Below, piece by piece: positions 29,566-39,301 of a stretch of 64,000 nt of DNA. The translations under genes were made by a program, and so were the position numbers. This DNA comes from Polaromonas jejuensis NBRC 106434 (GTDB taxonomy: Bacteria > Pseudomonadota > Gammaproteobacteria > Burkholderiales > Burkholderiaceae_C): NCBI RefSeq assembly GCF_001598235.1, contig NZ_BCYO01000003.1, forward strand, positions 292,760 to 356,759, written 5' to 3'. The notes below the pieces were generated by a model. It searched no databases. It worked only from the letters and a program-made list of their open reading frames with translations, and was not told the DNA's origin. The number at the start of each line of letters is the position of its first letter. Within the stretch, counting starts at the first letter, position 1.

Positions 29566-31473
29566 ATGATTCAAATCACGCTCCCCGATGCCTCCCGGCG
29601 CGAATTCCCTCAAGCCGTCACGGTGGCCGATGTCGCCGCGTCGATCGGCGCCGGCCTGGCCAAGGCGGCCCTGGGCGGCAAGGTCGACGGCAAGGTGGTC
29701 GATACCAGCTTTCTGATCGAGAAGGACAGCGCGGTCTCCATCATCACCGCCAAAGATGCCGATGGTCTGGAGTTGATTCGCCACTCGACGGCCCACTTGC
29801 TGGCCTATGCGGTCAAGGAGCTGTTTCCCGAGGCGCAGGTGACCATAGGCCCGGTGATTGAAAACGGCTTTTACTACGACTTTTCCTACAAGCGCCCGTT
29901 CACGCCTGAAGACCTGGCGGCGATTGAGAAGCGCATGGCCGAGCTGGCCGCCAAGGACGAGCCGGTCACGCGCCGTGTCTTGCCGCGCGATGAGGCGGTG
30001 GCGTATTTCAAAAGCATTGGCGAGCATTACAAGGCCGAAATCATTGCCGGCATCCCGGCGGATCAGGATGTGTCGCTGTACCGCGAAGGCGCCTTCGAAG
30101 ACCTGTGCCGTGGCCCTCACGTGCCCAGCACCGGCAAGCTGAAGTTCTTCAAGCTCATGAAGGTGGCCGGCGCCTACTGGCGCGGCGATCACCGCAATGA
30201 GATGCTGCAGCGCGTCTATGGCACGGCCTGGGCCAGCAAGGATGAGCTGCAGCAGTACCTGACCATGCTCGAAGAGGCCGAAAAGCGCGATCACCGCAAG
30301 CTGGGCCGCGAGCTGGACCTGTTCCACATCGACGACCACGCGCCCGGTCTCGTGTTCTGGCATCCCAAGGGCTGGACGGTCTGGCAGGGCGTGGAGCAGT
30401 ACATGCGCCAGGTGTACCAGGACAACGGCTACCAGGAGGTCAAGGGCCCGCAGATCATCGACAAGACGCTGTGGGAAAAAACCGGGCACTGGGACAAGTA
30501 CCGCGAGAACATGTTCACGACCGAAAGCGAGAAGCGCGAGTATGCGCTCAAGCCGATGAACTGCCCGGGCCACATCCTGATCTTCAAGCAGGGCATCAAG
30601 AGCTACCGCGACCTGCCGCTGCGCTACGGCGAATTCGGCCAGTGCCACCGCAACGAGCCTTCGGGCGGCCTGCACGGCATCATGCGGGTGCGCGGCTTCA
30701 CGCAGGACGACGGCCACATCTTCTGCACCGAGGACCAGATCCTGCAAGAGTGCAGCGACTACACGACGCTGCTGCAGAAGGTCTACAAGGACTTTGGCTT
30801 CAACAACATCATCTACAAGGTGGCGACGCGTCCGGACAAGCGCATCGGCTCCGACGAGGTCTGGGACAAGGCCGAGCATGCATTGGTGGAGAGTCTGCGC
30901 GCCTCAGGTTGCGAATTCGAGATCTCGCCGGGTGAGGGCGCGTTTTATGGCCCCAAGATCGAGTACACGCTCAAGGATGCGATTGGCCGACAGTGGCAGT
31001 GCGGCACCATGCAGGTCGACTTTTCCATGCCGGAACGCCTGGATGCCGAATATGTGGGCGAAGACGGCGCGCGCCACCGCCCTGTGATGCTGCACCGGGC
31101 CATCGTCGGTAGTCTGGAGCGATTTATCGGCATATTGATCGAGGAACATGCCGGCGCGCTGCCCACCTGGCTGGCGCCGGTGCAGGTTTCGGTGCTCAAT
31201 ATCACCGATTCCCAGGCGGATTACGCCCGGGAAGTTGCCAAAACGCTGCAAAATCAAGGGCTTAGGGTCAACCTGGATCTGCGTAACGAGAAAATTACGT
31301 ATAAAATACGGGAGCACTCCATGCAAAAGCTGCCTTACATCCTTGTCGTAGGCGACAAAGAGAAGGCCGCCGGAGCCGTTGCAGTGCGCGCCCGGGGTAA
31401 CAAAGACCTTGGAGTGATGTCCCTGGAGGCGTTTGCCCAGCAGATTGCCTCCGACATTGCACAAAAAGCCTGA
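29566..31473 (+). CDS. thrS: Threonyl-tRNA synthetase
   Basis: 635 residues, complete. N-terminal TGS domain (1-60), editing SAD domain (about 65-225, including [10 protein letters not shown] and the Cys-bearing DLCRGPHV), class II core with the zinc-binding Cys in MNCPGH, motif 2 [11 protein letters not shown], motif 3 [19 protein letters not shown] ([11 protein letters not shown]), and the anticodon-binding domain from about 535. It charges tRNA-Thr. It heads the thrS-infC-rpmI-rplT-pheST-ihfA block and has a candidate attenuator in its leader. Confidence 0.98.
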   Translation: MIQITLPDASRREFPQAVTVADVAASIGAGLAKAALGGKVDGKVVDTSFLIEKDSAVSIITAKDADGLELIRHSTAHLLAYAVKELFPEAQVTIGPVIENGFYYDFSYKRPFTPEDLAAIEKRMAELAAKDEPVTRRVLPRDEAVAYFKSIGEHYKAEIIAGIPADQDVSLYREGAFEDLCRGPHVPSTGKLKFFKLMKVAGAYWRGDHRNEMLQRVYGTAWASKDELQQYLTMLEEAEKRDHRKLGRELDLFHIDDHAPGLVFWHPKGWTVWQGVEQYMRQVYQDNGYQEVKGPQIIDKTLWEKTGHWDKYRENMFTTESEKREYALKPMNCPGHILIFKQGIKSYRDLPLRYGEFGQCHRNEPSGGLHGIMRVRGFTQDDGHIFCTEDQILQECSDYTTLLQKVYKDFGFNNIIYKVATRPDKRIGSDEVWDKAEHALVESLRASGCEFEISPGEGAFYGPKIEYTLKDAIGRQWQCGTMQVDFSMPERLDAEYVGEDGARHRPVMLHRAIVGSLERFIGILIEEHAGALPTWLAPVQVSVLNITDSQADYAREVAKTLQNQGLRVNLDLRNEKITYKIREHSMQKLPYILVVGDKEKAAGAVAVRARGNKDLGVMSLEAFAQQIASDIAQKA

Positions 31474-31507
31474 ACCGCTGACAAATTTAAGGCAAGTTTG
31501 TTGGTGT

Positions 31508-31563
31508 TAAAGCTTCTCGTCCTAGTGGGACGGGCGCAAGCCGCTATAGCTTTTATAGCAAGC
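31508..31563 (-). repeat. Comamonadaceae-type small repeat, copy F (reversed)
   Basis: Minus-strand reading: CTTGCTATAAAAGCTATAGC, GGCTTGCGCCCG, then a variable stretch ending GAGAAGC. It lies between thrS and the unusual infC start, directly before the infC ribosome site. Confidence 0.65.
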
Positions 31564-31580
31564 ATTAAAGGACAAAAACC

Positions 31581-32189
31581 ATCGCTACTGAATTTCGTGA
31601 CCGCCGTCACCGCGAAGAACGCAAGCACCGCTTGAACCGTGAAATCATGGCCCCTGAAGTACGTCTGTCAGGGCCTGACAACGAGCCCCTGGGCATTGTC
31701 AGCTTGATGGAGGCCTTGCGCCTTGCGGGTGAAGCCGACGTAGATCTGGTTGAGATTTCTCCCACGGCGGTTCCGCCGGTGTGCAGGCTCATGGACTACG
31801 GCAAGTTCAAATACGCCGAGCAGAAGAAGGCGGCGGAAGCGAAGTCCAAGCAAAAGGTCATCGAGGTCAAGGAAATCAAGTTCCGGCCTGGTACTGACGA
31901 TGGCGACTACAACATCAAATTGCGCAATATCAAGCGCTTTTTGGAAGATGGCGACAAGTGCAAGATTACCCTGCGCTTTCGCGGCCGTGAAATCACGCAC
32001 CAGGAATTGGGCTTGGCCCTGCTGGCGCGGATTCGGGATGAGCTGGCTGATCTGATCATCGTGGAGCAGTTTCCCAAGCTCGAAGGCCGGCAAATGGTCA
32101 TGATGATCGCGCCGGGCAAGAAGAAGGTGGCAGCCAAGCCTGCGGCATCCGCTGCAGATGCGGCGCCCGCTGCGCCGACAAACGCCTGA
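31581..32189 (+). CDS. infC: Translation initiation factor IF-3 (ATC start)
   Basis: 202 residues if begun at ATC 31581, the codon in phase with conserved N-terminal residues [22 protein letters not shown] sits 8 bases upstream, an ideal ribosome site, and there is no ATG before 31632, where the N-terminal domain would already be cut. IF-3 genes classically use AUU or AUC-type starts because IF-3 itself rejects them, giving autoregulation. Both domains are present ([49 protein letters not shown]). The tail is Ala/Lys-rich. Confidence 0.93.
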   Translation: MATEFRDRRHREERKHRLNREIMAPEVRLSGPDNEPLGIVSLMEALRLAGEADVDLVEISPTAVPPVCRLMDYGKFKYAEQKKAAEAKSKQKVIEVKEIKFRPGTDDGDYNIKLRNIKRFLEDGDKCKITLRFRGREITHQELGLALLARIRDELADLIIVEQFPKLEGRQMVMMIAPGKKKVAAKPAASAADAAPAAPTNA

Positions 32190-32461
32190 AGGCGCTTGTC
32201 GCAAAAAGACAATGTTTGCCTGCAGGCGTGATCGCCGGCAGGTTTTCAGGGGAATGCCTTCAGCATTCCCTGTGAAGGCGGATTTGTTCCGCTTTCCGAA
32301 GGTGGCGATGTCAAAGTCGCTGCCGCGGGCGGGAGATCGAAAGATGATCCGCCTGAATAAGTGGCAGGTGTAAAAACTCGCCACTAACAAGTGGCTCGGG
32401 GCCATCAAGTCTGCGGAAGGTTCGCAGCGCCTCACGAGCACAAATGAAAAGGAGCATTGAT
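32190..32461 (+). promoter_or_regulatory. Hairpin-rich leader before rpmI-rplT
   Basis: The 272-base gap can form a series of stems: 32218-32242 (GCCTGC-GGCG/CGCC-GCAGG), 32247-32272 (GGGAATGC/GCATTCCC), 32274-32296 (GAAGGCGGA/TCCGCTTTC), 32301-32324 (GGTGGCGA/TCGCTGCC) and 32380-32395 (GCCACT/AGTGGC). A second AAGTGGC at 32359-32365 competes for the same GCCACT, so two exclusive hairpins are possible. L20 represses rpmI-rplT through mRNA structures in other bacteria; the same role here is inference. Confidence 0.5.
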
Positions 32462-32665
32462 ATGCCCAAAATGAAGACCAAGAGCAGCGCGAAAAAACGT
32501 TTCCGCGTTCGTCCGGGTGGCACCGTCAAGCGCGGTCAAGCCTTCAAGCGTCACATTCTGACCAAGAAGACCACCAAAAATAAACGCCAACTGCGTGGAT
32601 CAACAGCTGTTCATGAGACCAATATGGGTCACATGGCACAGATGCTGCCAGGCCGTGGTATTTAA
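32462..32665 (+). CDS. rpmI: Ribosomal protein bL35
   Basis: 67 residues, normal length, highly basic. [20 protein letters not shown] is the universal start, and the rest ([17 protein letters not shown], then MLPGRGI) fits bL35 of the large subunit. AAGGAG lies 8 bases upstream. It is followed by rplT after 25 bases. Confidence 0.98.
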   Translation: MPKMKTKSSAKKRFRVRPGGTVKRGQAFKRHILTKKTTKNKRQLRGSTAVHETNMGHMAQMLPGRGI

Positions 32666-32690
32666 TTAACGACGAACAAGGAGTACTCAC

Positions 32691-33050
32691 ATGCCTCGCG
32701 TCAAACGTGGTGTAACGGCTCGCGCCCGCCACAAAAAAGTTCTCGCCCTTGCAAAAGGTTTCCGCGGCCGCCGCGGTAACGTCTTCCGTATCGCCAAAGA
32801 AGCGGTAATGAAGGCTGGGCAGTATGCCTACCGTGACCGTCGTAACAAGAAACGTGTGTTCCGCCAGTTGTGGATCGCCCGTATCAATGCTGCCAGCCGT
32901 TCATTTGGCATGACCTACAGCCAGTTTGCCAATGGCCTGAAGAAAGCCGGCATCGAGATTGACCGCAAGGTTCTGTCCGATATGGCCATCCATGACAGCG
33001 CTGCTTTCGGCGCTATCGTTGAACAGGTGAAAGCCAAGCTGGCTGCCTGA
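32691..33050 (+). CDS. rplT: Ribosomal protein bL20
   Basis: 119 residues, normal length. [18 protein letters not shown] start and [20 protein letters not shown] are characteristic. It binds 23S rRNA early in 50S assembly and in several bacteria represses its own operon; the structured leader before rpmI is the likely target. Ribosome site AAGGAG is 7 bases before the ATG. Confidence 0.98.
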   Translation: MPRVKRGVTARARHKKVLALAKGFRGRRGNVFRIAKEAVMKAGQYAYRDRRNKKRVFRQLWIARINAASRSFGMTYSQFANGLKKAGIEIDRKVLSDMAIHDSAAFGAIVEQVKAKLAA

Positions 33051-33064
33051 TTTTCGGGGCAAGG

Positions 33065-33121
33065 GTTGCTATTAAAATAATAGCTTCTCGCGCAAGAAAA
33101 TAAAGGGCTGGAGCTTGAAAA
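33065..33121 (+). repeat. Comamonadaceae-type small repeat, copy G
   Basis: GTTGCTATTAAAATAATAGC, CTCGCGC, GGGCTGGAGCTTGAAAA. This is one of the cleanest copies (TATTA-AAA-TAATA dyad). It sits between rplT and pheS and shares its 3' half with a possible terminator stem. Confidence 0.75.
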
Positions 33122-33137
33122 GGCTCTGGCCCTTTTC
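33102..33137 (+). terminator. Possible terminator/attenuator between rplT and pheS
   Basis: AAAGGGC and GAGC (33102-33114) pair with GCTC and GCCCTTT (33123-33135), followed by T and C. A second stem GGTGC/GCACC enclosing GGGCT/AGCCC lies at about 33142-33175. No Phe-rich leader peptide like that of E. coli pheST is visible. Confidence 0.45.
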
Positions 33138-33207
33138 CATGGTGCTGTGTCCGGGCTGGGTAGCCCAAGGCACCGTCGCTGTTTCCGTATTCCGCACAAG
33201 AGAATTT

Positions 33208-34272
33208 ATGAACGAACTCGACGCCCTCAACGAACTGGTAAACGCTGCCAAGGCCAGTTTTGGGCAGGCGCAGACCCCCGCCGACCTGGAAAACGCCAAG
33301 GCGCAGTATCTCGGAAAATCAGGGCGCGTCACCGAGTTGATGAAGGGCATGGCGGCGCTCAGCGTGGAAGAGAAAAAATCCCGTGGTGCCGCCATCAACC
33401 TGGCCAAGCAGGCCATCGAGGCCGCGCTGAACGAGCGCCGCCAGGCCCTGGCCGATGCCGAGCTTGAAAAGCAGCTCAAAGCCGAAGCGCTTGACGTGAG
33501 CCTGCCGGGCCGCAAGCGCGCGCAAGGCTGCCTGCACCCCGTCTCGCTGACGCTGGAACGCATCGAAGCCATTTTCGGCTCCATGGGGTTTGATGTGGCG
33601 CAGGGGCCGGAAATTGAAACCGACTGGTTCAATTTCACCGCGCTCAATACGCCGGAGGACCATCCCGCGCGCTCCATGCACGACACGTTTTATGTCGAGG
33701 GCGGCACCGAAGTGGCGCCGAATTTGCTGCGCACCCACACCAGCCCGATGCAGATCCGCTACGCGGTGCAGCATGTCAAAAAGCACCGCGCATTGATAGA
33801 TGCCGGTGGCCGCATGCCCGAGATCCGTGTCATTGCACCGGGCCGCACCTACCGCGTCGACAGCGATGCCACCCATTCGCCCATGTTCCACCAGTGCGAA
33901 GGCCTGTGGATTGGCGAGAACGTGAGCTTCAAGGATCTGAAGTATGTGTTCACCGATTTTTGCCGCACCTTCTTTGAAAGCGACGATCTGGTGCTGCGCT
34001 TTCGACCCAGCTTCTTCCCGTTCACCGAGCCCAGTGCCGAGATCGACATCCAGTTCCAGACCGGGCCCTTGGCGGGGCGTTGGCTTGAAGTGGCGGGCTC
34101 CGGTCAGGTGCACCCGAACGTGGTGCGCAACATGGGGCTGGACCCCGAGAAATACATTGGTTTTGCCTTCGGCATGGGGCCGGACCGCCTGACCATGCTG
34201 CGTTACGGCGTGAATGACCTGCGGCTGTTCTTCGATGGCGACATCCGCTTTCTGTCCCAGTTCCAGTCATAA
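33208..34272 (+). CDS. pheS: Phenylalanyl-tRNA synthetase alpha subunit
   Basis: 354 residues from ATG 33208. N-terminal coiled coil (1-90) for tRNA binding, then the class II catalytic core: [19 protein letters not shown], motif 2 [21 protein letters not shown] (as [12 protein letters not shown] and MFHQCEG) and motif 3 [16 protein letters not shown]. With PheT it forms the alpha2-beta2 enzyme that charges tRNA-Phe. A ribosome site AAGAGAA lies upstream; pheT follows after 33 bases. Confidence 0.98.
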   Translation: MNELDALNELVNAAKASFGQAQTPADLENAKAQYLGKSGRVTELMKGMAALSVEEKKSRGAAINLAKQAIEAALNERRQALADAELEKQLKAEALDVSLPGRKRAQGCLHPVSLTLERIEAIFGSMGFDVAQGPEIETDWFNFTALNTPEDHPARSMHDTFYVEGGTEVAPNLLRTHTSPMQIRYAVQHVKKHRALIDAGGRMPEIRVIAPGRTYRVDSDATHSPMFHQCEGLWIGENVSFKDLKYVFTDFCRTFFESDDLVLRFRPSFFPFTEPSAEIDIQFQTGPLAGRWLEVAGSGQVHPNVVRNMGLDPEKYIGFAFGMGPDRLTMLRYGVNDLRLFFDGDIRFLSQFQS

Positions 34273-34305
34273 CAAGAACAACAAGCCATAGCACAAGGTC
34301 ACACC

Positions 34306-36732
34306 ATGCAATTTCCTGAATCCTGGTTGCGCGAATTCTGCAACCCTTCGCTCAGCACCGAGCAGCTCGCTGAAACCCTGACCATGGCCGGACTTGAGGT
34401 GGAAGAACTCAAGTCTGTCGCACCGCCCTTTAGCGGTATCGTGGTCGGCGAAATCAAGGAAGCCGTGCAACACCCGAATGCCGATCGCCTGCGCGTGTGC
34501 CAGGTTGATGTGGGCCAGGGCAGTCTGCTCAACATCGTTTGCGGCGCACCCAATGCCCGTGTCGGCATCAAGATCCCCTGCGCGATGGTGGGCGCCGAAT
34601 TGCCCCCCGGCGAAGATGGCAAACCTTTCCTGATCAAGGTCGGCCAGTTGCGCGGCGTTGAAAGCCAGGGCATGTTGTGCTCGGCCCGTGAACTCAAATT
34701 GTCCGAAGAGCACGGCGGCTTGCTGGAGCTGCCGGCAGACGCACCGTTGGGTCAGAACATTCGCGAGTATCTGCAGCTCGACGACACGCTGTTCACCCTC
34801 AAGCTCACGCCCAATCTGGCGCATGCCTTAAGCGTTTACGGCGTGGCCCGGGAAGTCGCCGCCTTGACGGGGGCGCCCTTGAAAGCTCCGTCTTTCCCGG
34901 CCGTGGCCTTGGGCCACCAGGACAAATTGGCCGTCAAAGTCAGCGCGCCGGATTTGTGCGGCCGTTTCTCGGGCCGCATTGTGCGCAACGTCAACACCCA
35001 GGCCGCCACGCCGCAATGGATGGTGGACCGCCTGGCGCGCTGCGGCCAGCGCAGTGTCACGGCGCTGGTGGACATTTCCAACTATGTGATGTTCGAGCTG
35101 GGCCGCCCCTCGCACATCTTTGACCTCGACAAGATTCATGGTGGACTCGAGGTTCGCTGGGGCAAGCCCGGCGAGACGCTGAAGCTCTTGAATGGCAACA
35201 CCGTGACCGTCGATGAAAAAGTCGGCGTGATTGCCGACGCTGTGCAGGTTGAGTCGCTGGCAGGCATCATGGGGGGCGATGCCACCTCGGTGTCTGATGA
35301 CACGAAACATGTTTATGTCGAAGCGGCGTTCTGGTGGCCCAAGGCCATTGCCGGTCGTTCACGTCGCTACAACTTTGCGACCGATGCCGGTCACCGCTTC
35401 GAGCGAGGCGTTGATCCCGGTCAAACCGTGGAGCACATCGAGCGCATCACGCAATTGATCATTGACATCTGCGGCACGCCAGAAACGCTGTGCGGCCCGA
35501 TTGACGATACACAGATCAACCTGCCCAAGCCCGCCCCGGTGACCTTGCGTGTGGCGCGCGCCGTCAAAGTGATCGGCATGCCGCTCACGCAGGCGCAGTG
35601 CCTGGAGGCCCTTCAGCGTTTGAAGCTGCAAGTCAGCGAAGGCGAGGGCACGCTCACGGTGACGCCGCCCAGCTACCGCTTTGATTTGCAGATCGAAGAA
35701 GACCTCATTGAAGAGGTGGTGCGCATGGTGGGCTACAGGCAGTTGCCCGACACACCGCCACTGGCACCCATCACGGCCAAGGTTCGCACCGAGGCCGAGC
35801 GCGGTCCGTTTGCGGTGCGCCGTGCGCTAGCCGGTTTGGGTTACCAGGAAACCATCAACTTCAGCTTTGTCGAAGAGCGCTGGGAGCATGAGCTGGCCGG
35901 CAACCCCAATCCGATCAAGCTCTTGAACCCCATTGCCAGCCAGATGAGCGTGATGCGCTCATCGCTGATAGGTTCGTTGTTGCAGGTGCTCAAGTTCAAC
36001 CTGGACCGCAAGGCGCCGCGCGTGAATGTTTTCGAGTTGGGTCGTGTGTTCCTGCGCGACGCACAAAGCCAGAACACCGACACCACGGTGGCCGGCTTCA
36101 AGCAGCCCATGCGCGTGGCCGGCCTGGCCTATGGCCCGCGGGCGGCGCTGCATTGGGGCCAGCCCGACAAGGCAGTGGATTTCTTCGATGTCAAGGGCGA
36201 TGTTGAGGCCTTGCTGGCTCCCCTGAAAGCGGTCTTTGCGCCGGCAGCCCATCCTGCCATGCACCCCGGCCGTTGCGCCAGTGTGTCGGTGGCGGGCCAG
36301 CAGATTGGCTACGTCGGCGAACTGCACCCGCAATGGCGGCAAGGCTACGACCTGGCCCAGGCACCCATCCTGTTTGAACTGGAGCTTGACGCCGTGCTGC
36401 AGCGCCAGGTGCCGGTCTTCAGGGCAGTCAGCAAGCTACAGCCCGTGGAGCGTGACATTGCCGTGATCGTGCCGGAAAGTGTGACGCACGCCGCACTGAT
36501 GGCCGCGATTTACGGGGCGAACACGCAAGGCCTGCTCAAGGGCGCGACGCTGTTCGACGTCTATCGTCCGCAGCAAGGCAGTGCCAGCATGCAACTGGGC
36601 GAGAAAAGCCTCGCCGTGCGCCTGGTGATTTCCAGTGATGCCGCCACGCTGAACGATGAAGCCATTGAGGCGGCCGTCCAGGCGGTGCTTGCCCATCTGC
36701 AGAACCAGTTGCAGGCGCGCCTGCGTGCCTGA
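34306..36732 (+). CDS. pheT: Phenylalanyl-tRNA synthetase beta subunit
   Basis: 808 residues, full length. N-terminal tRNA-binding EMAP-like domain (40-150; [15 protein letters not shown]), B3/B4 editing domain, B5 DNA-binding-like domain ([19 protein letters not shown]), inactive synthetase-like core and C-terminal ferredoxin-fold anticodon domain ([20 protein letters not shown]). Needed with PheS for charging and for removing mischarged Tyr. The stop overlaps an alternative ATG of ihfA. Confidence 0.98.
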   Translation: MQFPESWLREFCNPSLSTEQLAETLTMAGLEVEELKSVAPPFSGIVVGEIKEAVQHPNADRLRVCQVDVGQGSLLNIVCGAPNARVGIKIPCAMVGAELPPGEDGKPFLIKVGQLRGVESQGMLCSARELKLSEEHGGLLELPADAPLGQNIREYLQLDDTLFTLKLTPNLAHALSVYGVAREVAALTGAPLKAPSFPAVALGHQDKLAVKVSAPDLCGRFSGRIVRNVNTQAATPQWMVDRLARCGQRSVTALVDISNYVMFELGRPSHIFDLDKIHGGLEVRWGKPGETLKLLNGNTVTVDEKVGVIADAVQVESLAGIMGGDATSVSDDTKHVYVEAAFWWPKAIAGRSRRYNFATDAGHRFERGVDPGQTVEHIERITQLIIDICGTPETLCGPIDDTQINLPKPAPVTLRVARAVKVIGMPLTQAQCLEALQRLKLQVSEGEGTLTVTPPSYRFDLQIEEDLIEEVVRMVGYRQLPDTPPLAPITAKVRTEAERGPFAVRRALAGLGYQETINFSFVEERWEHELAGNPNPIKLLNPIASQMSVMRSSLIGSLLQVLKFNLDRKAPRVNVFELGRVFLRDAQSQNTDTTVAGFKQPMRVAGLAYGPRAALHWGQPDKAVDFFDVKGDVEALLAPLKAVFAPAAHPAMHPGRCASVSVAGQQIGYVGELHPQWRQGYDLAQAPILFELELDAVLQRQVPVFRAVSKLQPVERDIAVIVPESVTHAALMAAIYGANTQGLLKGATLFDVYRPQQGSASMQLGEKSLAVRLVISSDAATLNDEAIEAAVQAVLAHLQNQLQARLRA

Positions 36733-36782
36733 TGCTTCAAAAATCCCTACAAAAACAACAGCCGCCCGGAGGTGCACCGCCC

Positions 36783-37109
36783 ATGGAATTTTCCGTTGAA
36801 AGCCTGGAAACCCCGGCGCTGACCAAAGCGCATTTGGCCGAATTGCTGTTTGAGCAGATCGGGCTTAACAAACGCGAGTCGAAAGACATGATTGACGCGT
36901 TTTTTGACCTGATTTCCGACAGCCTGGTGGATGGAAAGGATGTGAAGATTTCAGGCTTTGGCAATTTCCAGATCCGTACCAAGGCGCCCCGCCCAGGCCG
37001 CAACCCGCGCACGGGGGAGGCCATTCCCATTCAGGCGCGCCGGGTCGTGACGTTCCACGCCAGCCACAAGCTCAAGGACCAGATACAAGGCGATACCTCC
37101 GCTGAGTGA
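36783..37109 (+). CDS. ihfA: Integration host factor alpha subunit
   Basis: 108 residues from ATG 36783, preceded by GGAGG; an earlier ATG at 36732 overlaps the pheT stop and has no ribosome site. HU/IHF fold: [36 protein letters not shown] and the DNA-bending beta arm [20 protein letters not shown]. Architectural DNA-bending protein acting as heterodimer with IhfB. The pheT-ihfA linkage is conserved in proteobacteria. Confidence 0.97.
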   Translation: MEFSVESLETPALTKAHLAELLFEQIGLNKRESKDMIDAFFDLISDSLVDGKDVKISGFGNFQIRTKAPRPGRNPRTGEAIPIQARRVVTFHASHKLKDQIQGDTSAE

Positions 37110-37239
37110 AAAAGTAGGAGGAAGGGCGCTTCTGCGTGCGAACCAAGCGAGCACCGCTGTGGCTGCGGGTAACTCAATGTTTTATTCGTTACAAAACAAC
37201 ACATTCGAAAAAGGCGTTGCTACCCCTTTGCGCTAAATT

Positions 37240-37254
37240 TCTACTTAGAGTAGA
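37240..37254. promoter_or_regulatory. 15-bp dyad before the MerR-like gene
   Basis: TCTACT-TAG-AGTAGA, extended on each side by imperfect AAAT/ATTT arms. It is 33 bases before the TTG start, so it lies in the promoter or 5' leader. MerR-family proteins bind such dyads, so autoregulation is possible. Confidence 0.45.
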
Positions 37255-37287
37255 TTTGAAGGTTCCCTTCTTAGCGCATTGATTTAA

Positions 37288-37767
37288 TTGGAGAAAACTC
37301 TTCCTTCCATCCCGGCAAAGCGCTACTTCACCATCGGTGAGGTCAGCGATTTGTGCGGCGTCAAACCTCACGTGCTCCGTTATTGGGAGCAGGAGTTCAC
37401 GCAGCTGCGTCCCATGAAAAGGCGCGGTAACCGCCGTTATTACCAGCACCAGGAAGTGCTGATGATTCGCCGGATCCGTGATCTGTTGTACGACCAGGGC
37501 TTCACCATCAGCGGCGCGCGCAACAAGCTGCATGAGATCGTCCAGATAGAACGCGACAAGCGGCGCAACGGTGAAGTCATGCTGGAAGGCCTGGATGTGC
37601 TGGAGGCCAGCAATTCGGTCCTTGAAGATTTTGAGGACTCCGTGGATTTTGTGGACAGCGAGCCCGAAGACTCCGATTTGCCAACAGGAATTGCTGCACA
37701 ACAGCGCCTGCAACTGGTGCGCCGCGAACTGTTCGAAATTCGCGATCTGCTCAGCCCCAATTTCTGA
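37288..37767 (+). CDS. MerR-like helix-turn-helix protein
   Basis: 159 residues from TTG 37288; no ATG exists before the DNA-binding domain, and MEKTLP...AKRYFTIGEVSDLCGV is the usual start of this family. The winged helix (12-80) has HVLRYWEQEFTQLRPMKRRG and NRRYYQHQEVLMIRRI. The C-terminal half is acidic and has no Cys-rich metal or drug site. This gene conventionally follows ihfA and precedes tRNA-Pro in beta/gamma-proteobacteria; its targets are not established. Confidence 0.9.
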   Translation: MEKTLPSIPAKRYFTIGEVSDLCGVKPHVLRYWEQEFTQLRPMKRRGNRRYYQHQEVLMIRRIRDLLYDQGFTISGARNKLHEIVQIERDKRRNGEVMLEGLDVLEASNSVLEDFEDSVDFVDSEPEDSDLPTGIAAQQRLQLVRRELFEIRDLLSPNF

Positions 37768-37801
37768 GAACAGCTCCGCGCCGGGTTATAATTTAAAGCT
37801 T

Positions 37802-37878
37802 CGGTGTGTGGCGCAGCCTGGTAGCGCACTTGCATGGGGTGCAAGGGGTCGAAGGTTCGAATCCTTTCACACCGACCA
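37802..37878 (+). tRNA. tRNA-Pro (anticodon GGG)
   Basis: Folds completely: acceptor CGGTGTG/CACACCG, D stem GCGC/GCGC, anticodon stem CTTGC/GCAAG around ATGGGGT (anticodon GGG), T stem GAAGG/CCTTT with loop TTCGAAT, discriminator A and encoded CCA. The downstream DNA is a mosaic of mobile-element pieces, consistent with this tRNA having served as an integration site. Confidence 0.98.
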
Positions 37879-37888
37879 ATAGAATCAA

Positions 37889-37921
37889 GGGGTTACAGAT
37901 TTCGATCTGTAACCCCTTTTG
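37889..37921 (+). terminator. Intrinsic terminator after tRNA-Pro
   Basis: GGGGTTACAGAT (37889-37900) pairs perfectly with ATCTGTAACCCC (37905-37916) around TTCG, followed by TTTTG and more T. Confidence 0.9.
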
Positions 37922-37986
37922 TTTTTTCATCATCCGTGTCCGGCAGGTGTCCGGATTATCGGCAACTCGCTCGACAGAAATGGGCA

Positions 37987-38360
37987 CAAAGTTTCTGTTG
38001 AATTTTCATCATCGAACGTTTGCAAGCAGTCTGAAGGCGGTAAGCAATAGATCAATGTCCGCTAGCTTCTGACTGGGCGAGGTTCAGGTCAGTCTTTACT
38101 TGCCTGATTGAGGCTTTGCCGGCGGTGGCGCAGGGGCCGGTGCGGTGATGTGTGGGGGAACACCAGTAGTTGGCTTGCCACGCTGCGCTGGCGGTGCAGC
38201 TTCGCACCCGGCAAACTCGCTGACGGCCCGATCAGTGGGCGCAATTCGGTGACCGAGTGGCCAAAGTCGCTAAAGCCGTGAAGGAAGTCTCCGTAGGTGT
38301 CGGTGTTCTTGAGCGCGTCAGTTAGCGTTCCGAGCGTCAGCGAGATGCTGATTGGCCGGG
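37987..38360 (-). other. Mosaic stretch downstream of tRNA-Pro, possible gene remnant
   Basis: On the minus strand an open frame from 38360 to TGA at 38089 reads ISISLTLGTLTDALKNTDTY, GDFLHGFSDFGHSVTELRPL and on to the stop. It looks like the C-terminal part of a real protein but I do not recognise it. It abuts the copied phosphatase segment. The first 100 bases (37987-38088) hold nothing I can assign. Confidence 0.35.
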
Positions 38361-38428
38361 AGCCCGATAGGCAGGGAGGACAGAAACGCCACGATCCGGG
38401 CCCGCTCTTCAGGGCTCGGCCGGTGGTA
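38361..38428. repeat. 68-bp exact copy of an internal piece of the metallophosphatase gene
   Basis: These 68 bases are identical to 58959-59026, which lie inside the phosphatase gene on the minus strand. Starts AGCCCGATAGGCAGGGAGGA and ends GGCCGGTGGTA. Sequence on both sides differs at once, so this is a fragment left by recombination, not part of a longer duplication. Confidence 0.9.
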
Positions 38429-39237
38429 TCGGCAGTTCCGATGCCGGTGCGGCGGTCGGTCTGAATCCGTACAAATCCCAGCTGGAGCTCTGGATGGAAA
38501 AGACCGGCAAAGACGCCGGGCTCCCCAAAACCGACCCGAACGACGAGACCAGCCCGATGTACTGGGGCACCTTGTTGGAGCCCATTGTGGCGGCGCATTA
38601 CACCAAGCGGACGGGAAACAAGGTCAGGCGAGTCAACGCCGTACTACAGCATCCCAGCGAGCCCTGGATGCGTGCCAACCTGGACCGGGAGATAGTCGGC
38701 GCACCCGATGTCCAGATTCTGGAGTGCAAGACGGCAGGGATGAATGGCGCCCGGCTCTGGAAAGAGGGCGTGCCGGAATACATCCAGCTGCAGGTCATGC
38801 ACCAGCTGGCCGTCACCGGCAAGCAGGCGGCGGACGTGGCGGTGCTCATTTGCGGCCAGGAGCTGCAGGTGCATCGGATTGAACGGGACGAGCCCATGAT
38901 CGCCCAATTGATCGAGCTGGAACGGTATTTCTGGCGCTTCGTCGAACTGGACCTGGCACCACCGGCCGATGGCTCGGATTCCGCGGAGGTGGCCTTGCGG
39001 GCGCTCTATCCCAGCGACAACGGGCAGAGCCTGGATCTGGTCCACGACTTGGAGATGTCGACAGCGTTCTCGGACCTACTGGCTGTCCGGCAGTTGCTGA
39101 CAACGCAAACCCAGCTGGAAGCCCAGCTCAAGCAGCGTATCGCAGTTCTGTTCGTGCCCGGCGCGACTCAGAAAAGCGTTAACACTCGCAGCAACCGGGG
39201 GAGGTCTTCGGACAGATCTGCCCAGGAACACTGAAGC
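38425..39237 (+). pseudogene. YqaJ-type viral recombinase/exonuclease, both ends truncated
   Basis: The frame begins at the junction with the copied segment and reads GIGSSDAGAAVGLNPYKS, the nuclease-superfamily start of phage YqaJ-type exonucleases, then MYWGTLLEPIVAAHYTKRTG, ANLDREIVGAPDVQILECKT (the catalytic D...ExK) and a YIQLQVMHQLAVTG motif. ATG 38494 is internal and would lose the N-terminal motif. After KQRI near residue 225 the sequence departs from the family and stops. Such enzymes pair with RecT in phages and integrative elements, so this is a relic of one. Confidence 0.8.
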
Positions 39238-39301
39238 GGCAAACCGCTCAATGTCGAAAGTTGCCGGGGCGGCAATTACCCGGTCGATGCCGGGTGCCAG
39301 G

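Noticed and set aside
33051..33207. Phe-rich leader peptide for pheST attenuation
   Set aside because: No short ORF with consecutive Phe codons lies ahead of the stem in this gap.
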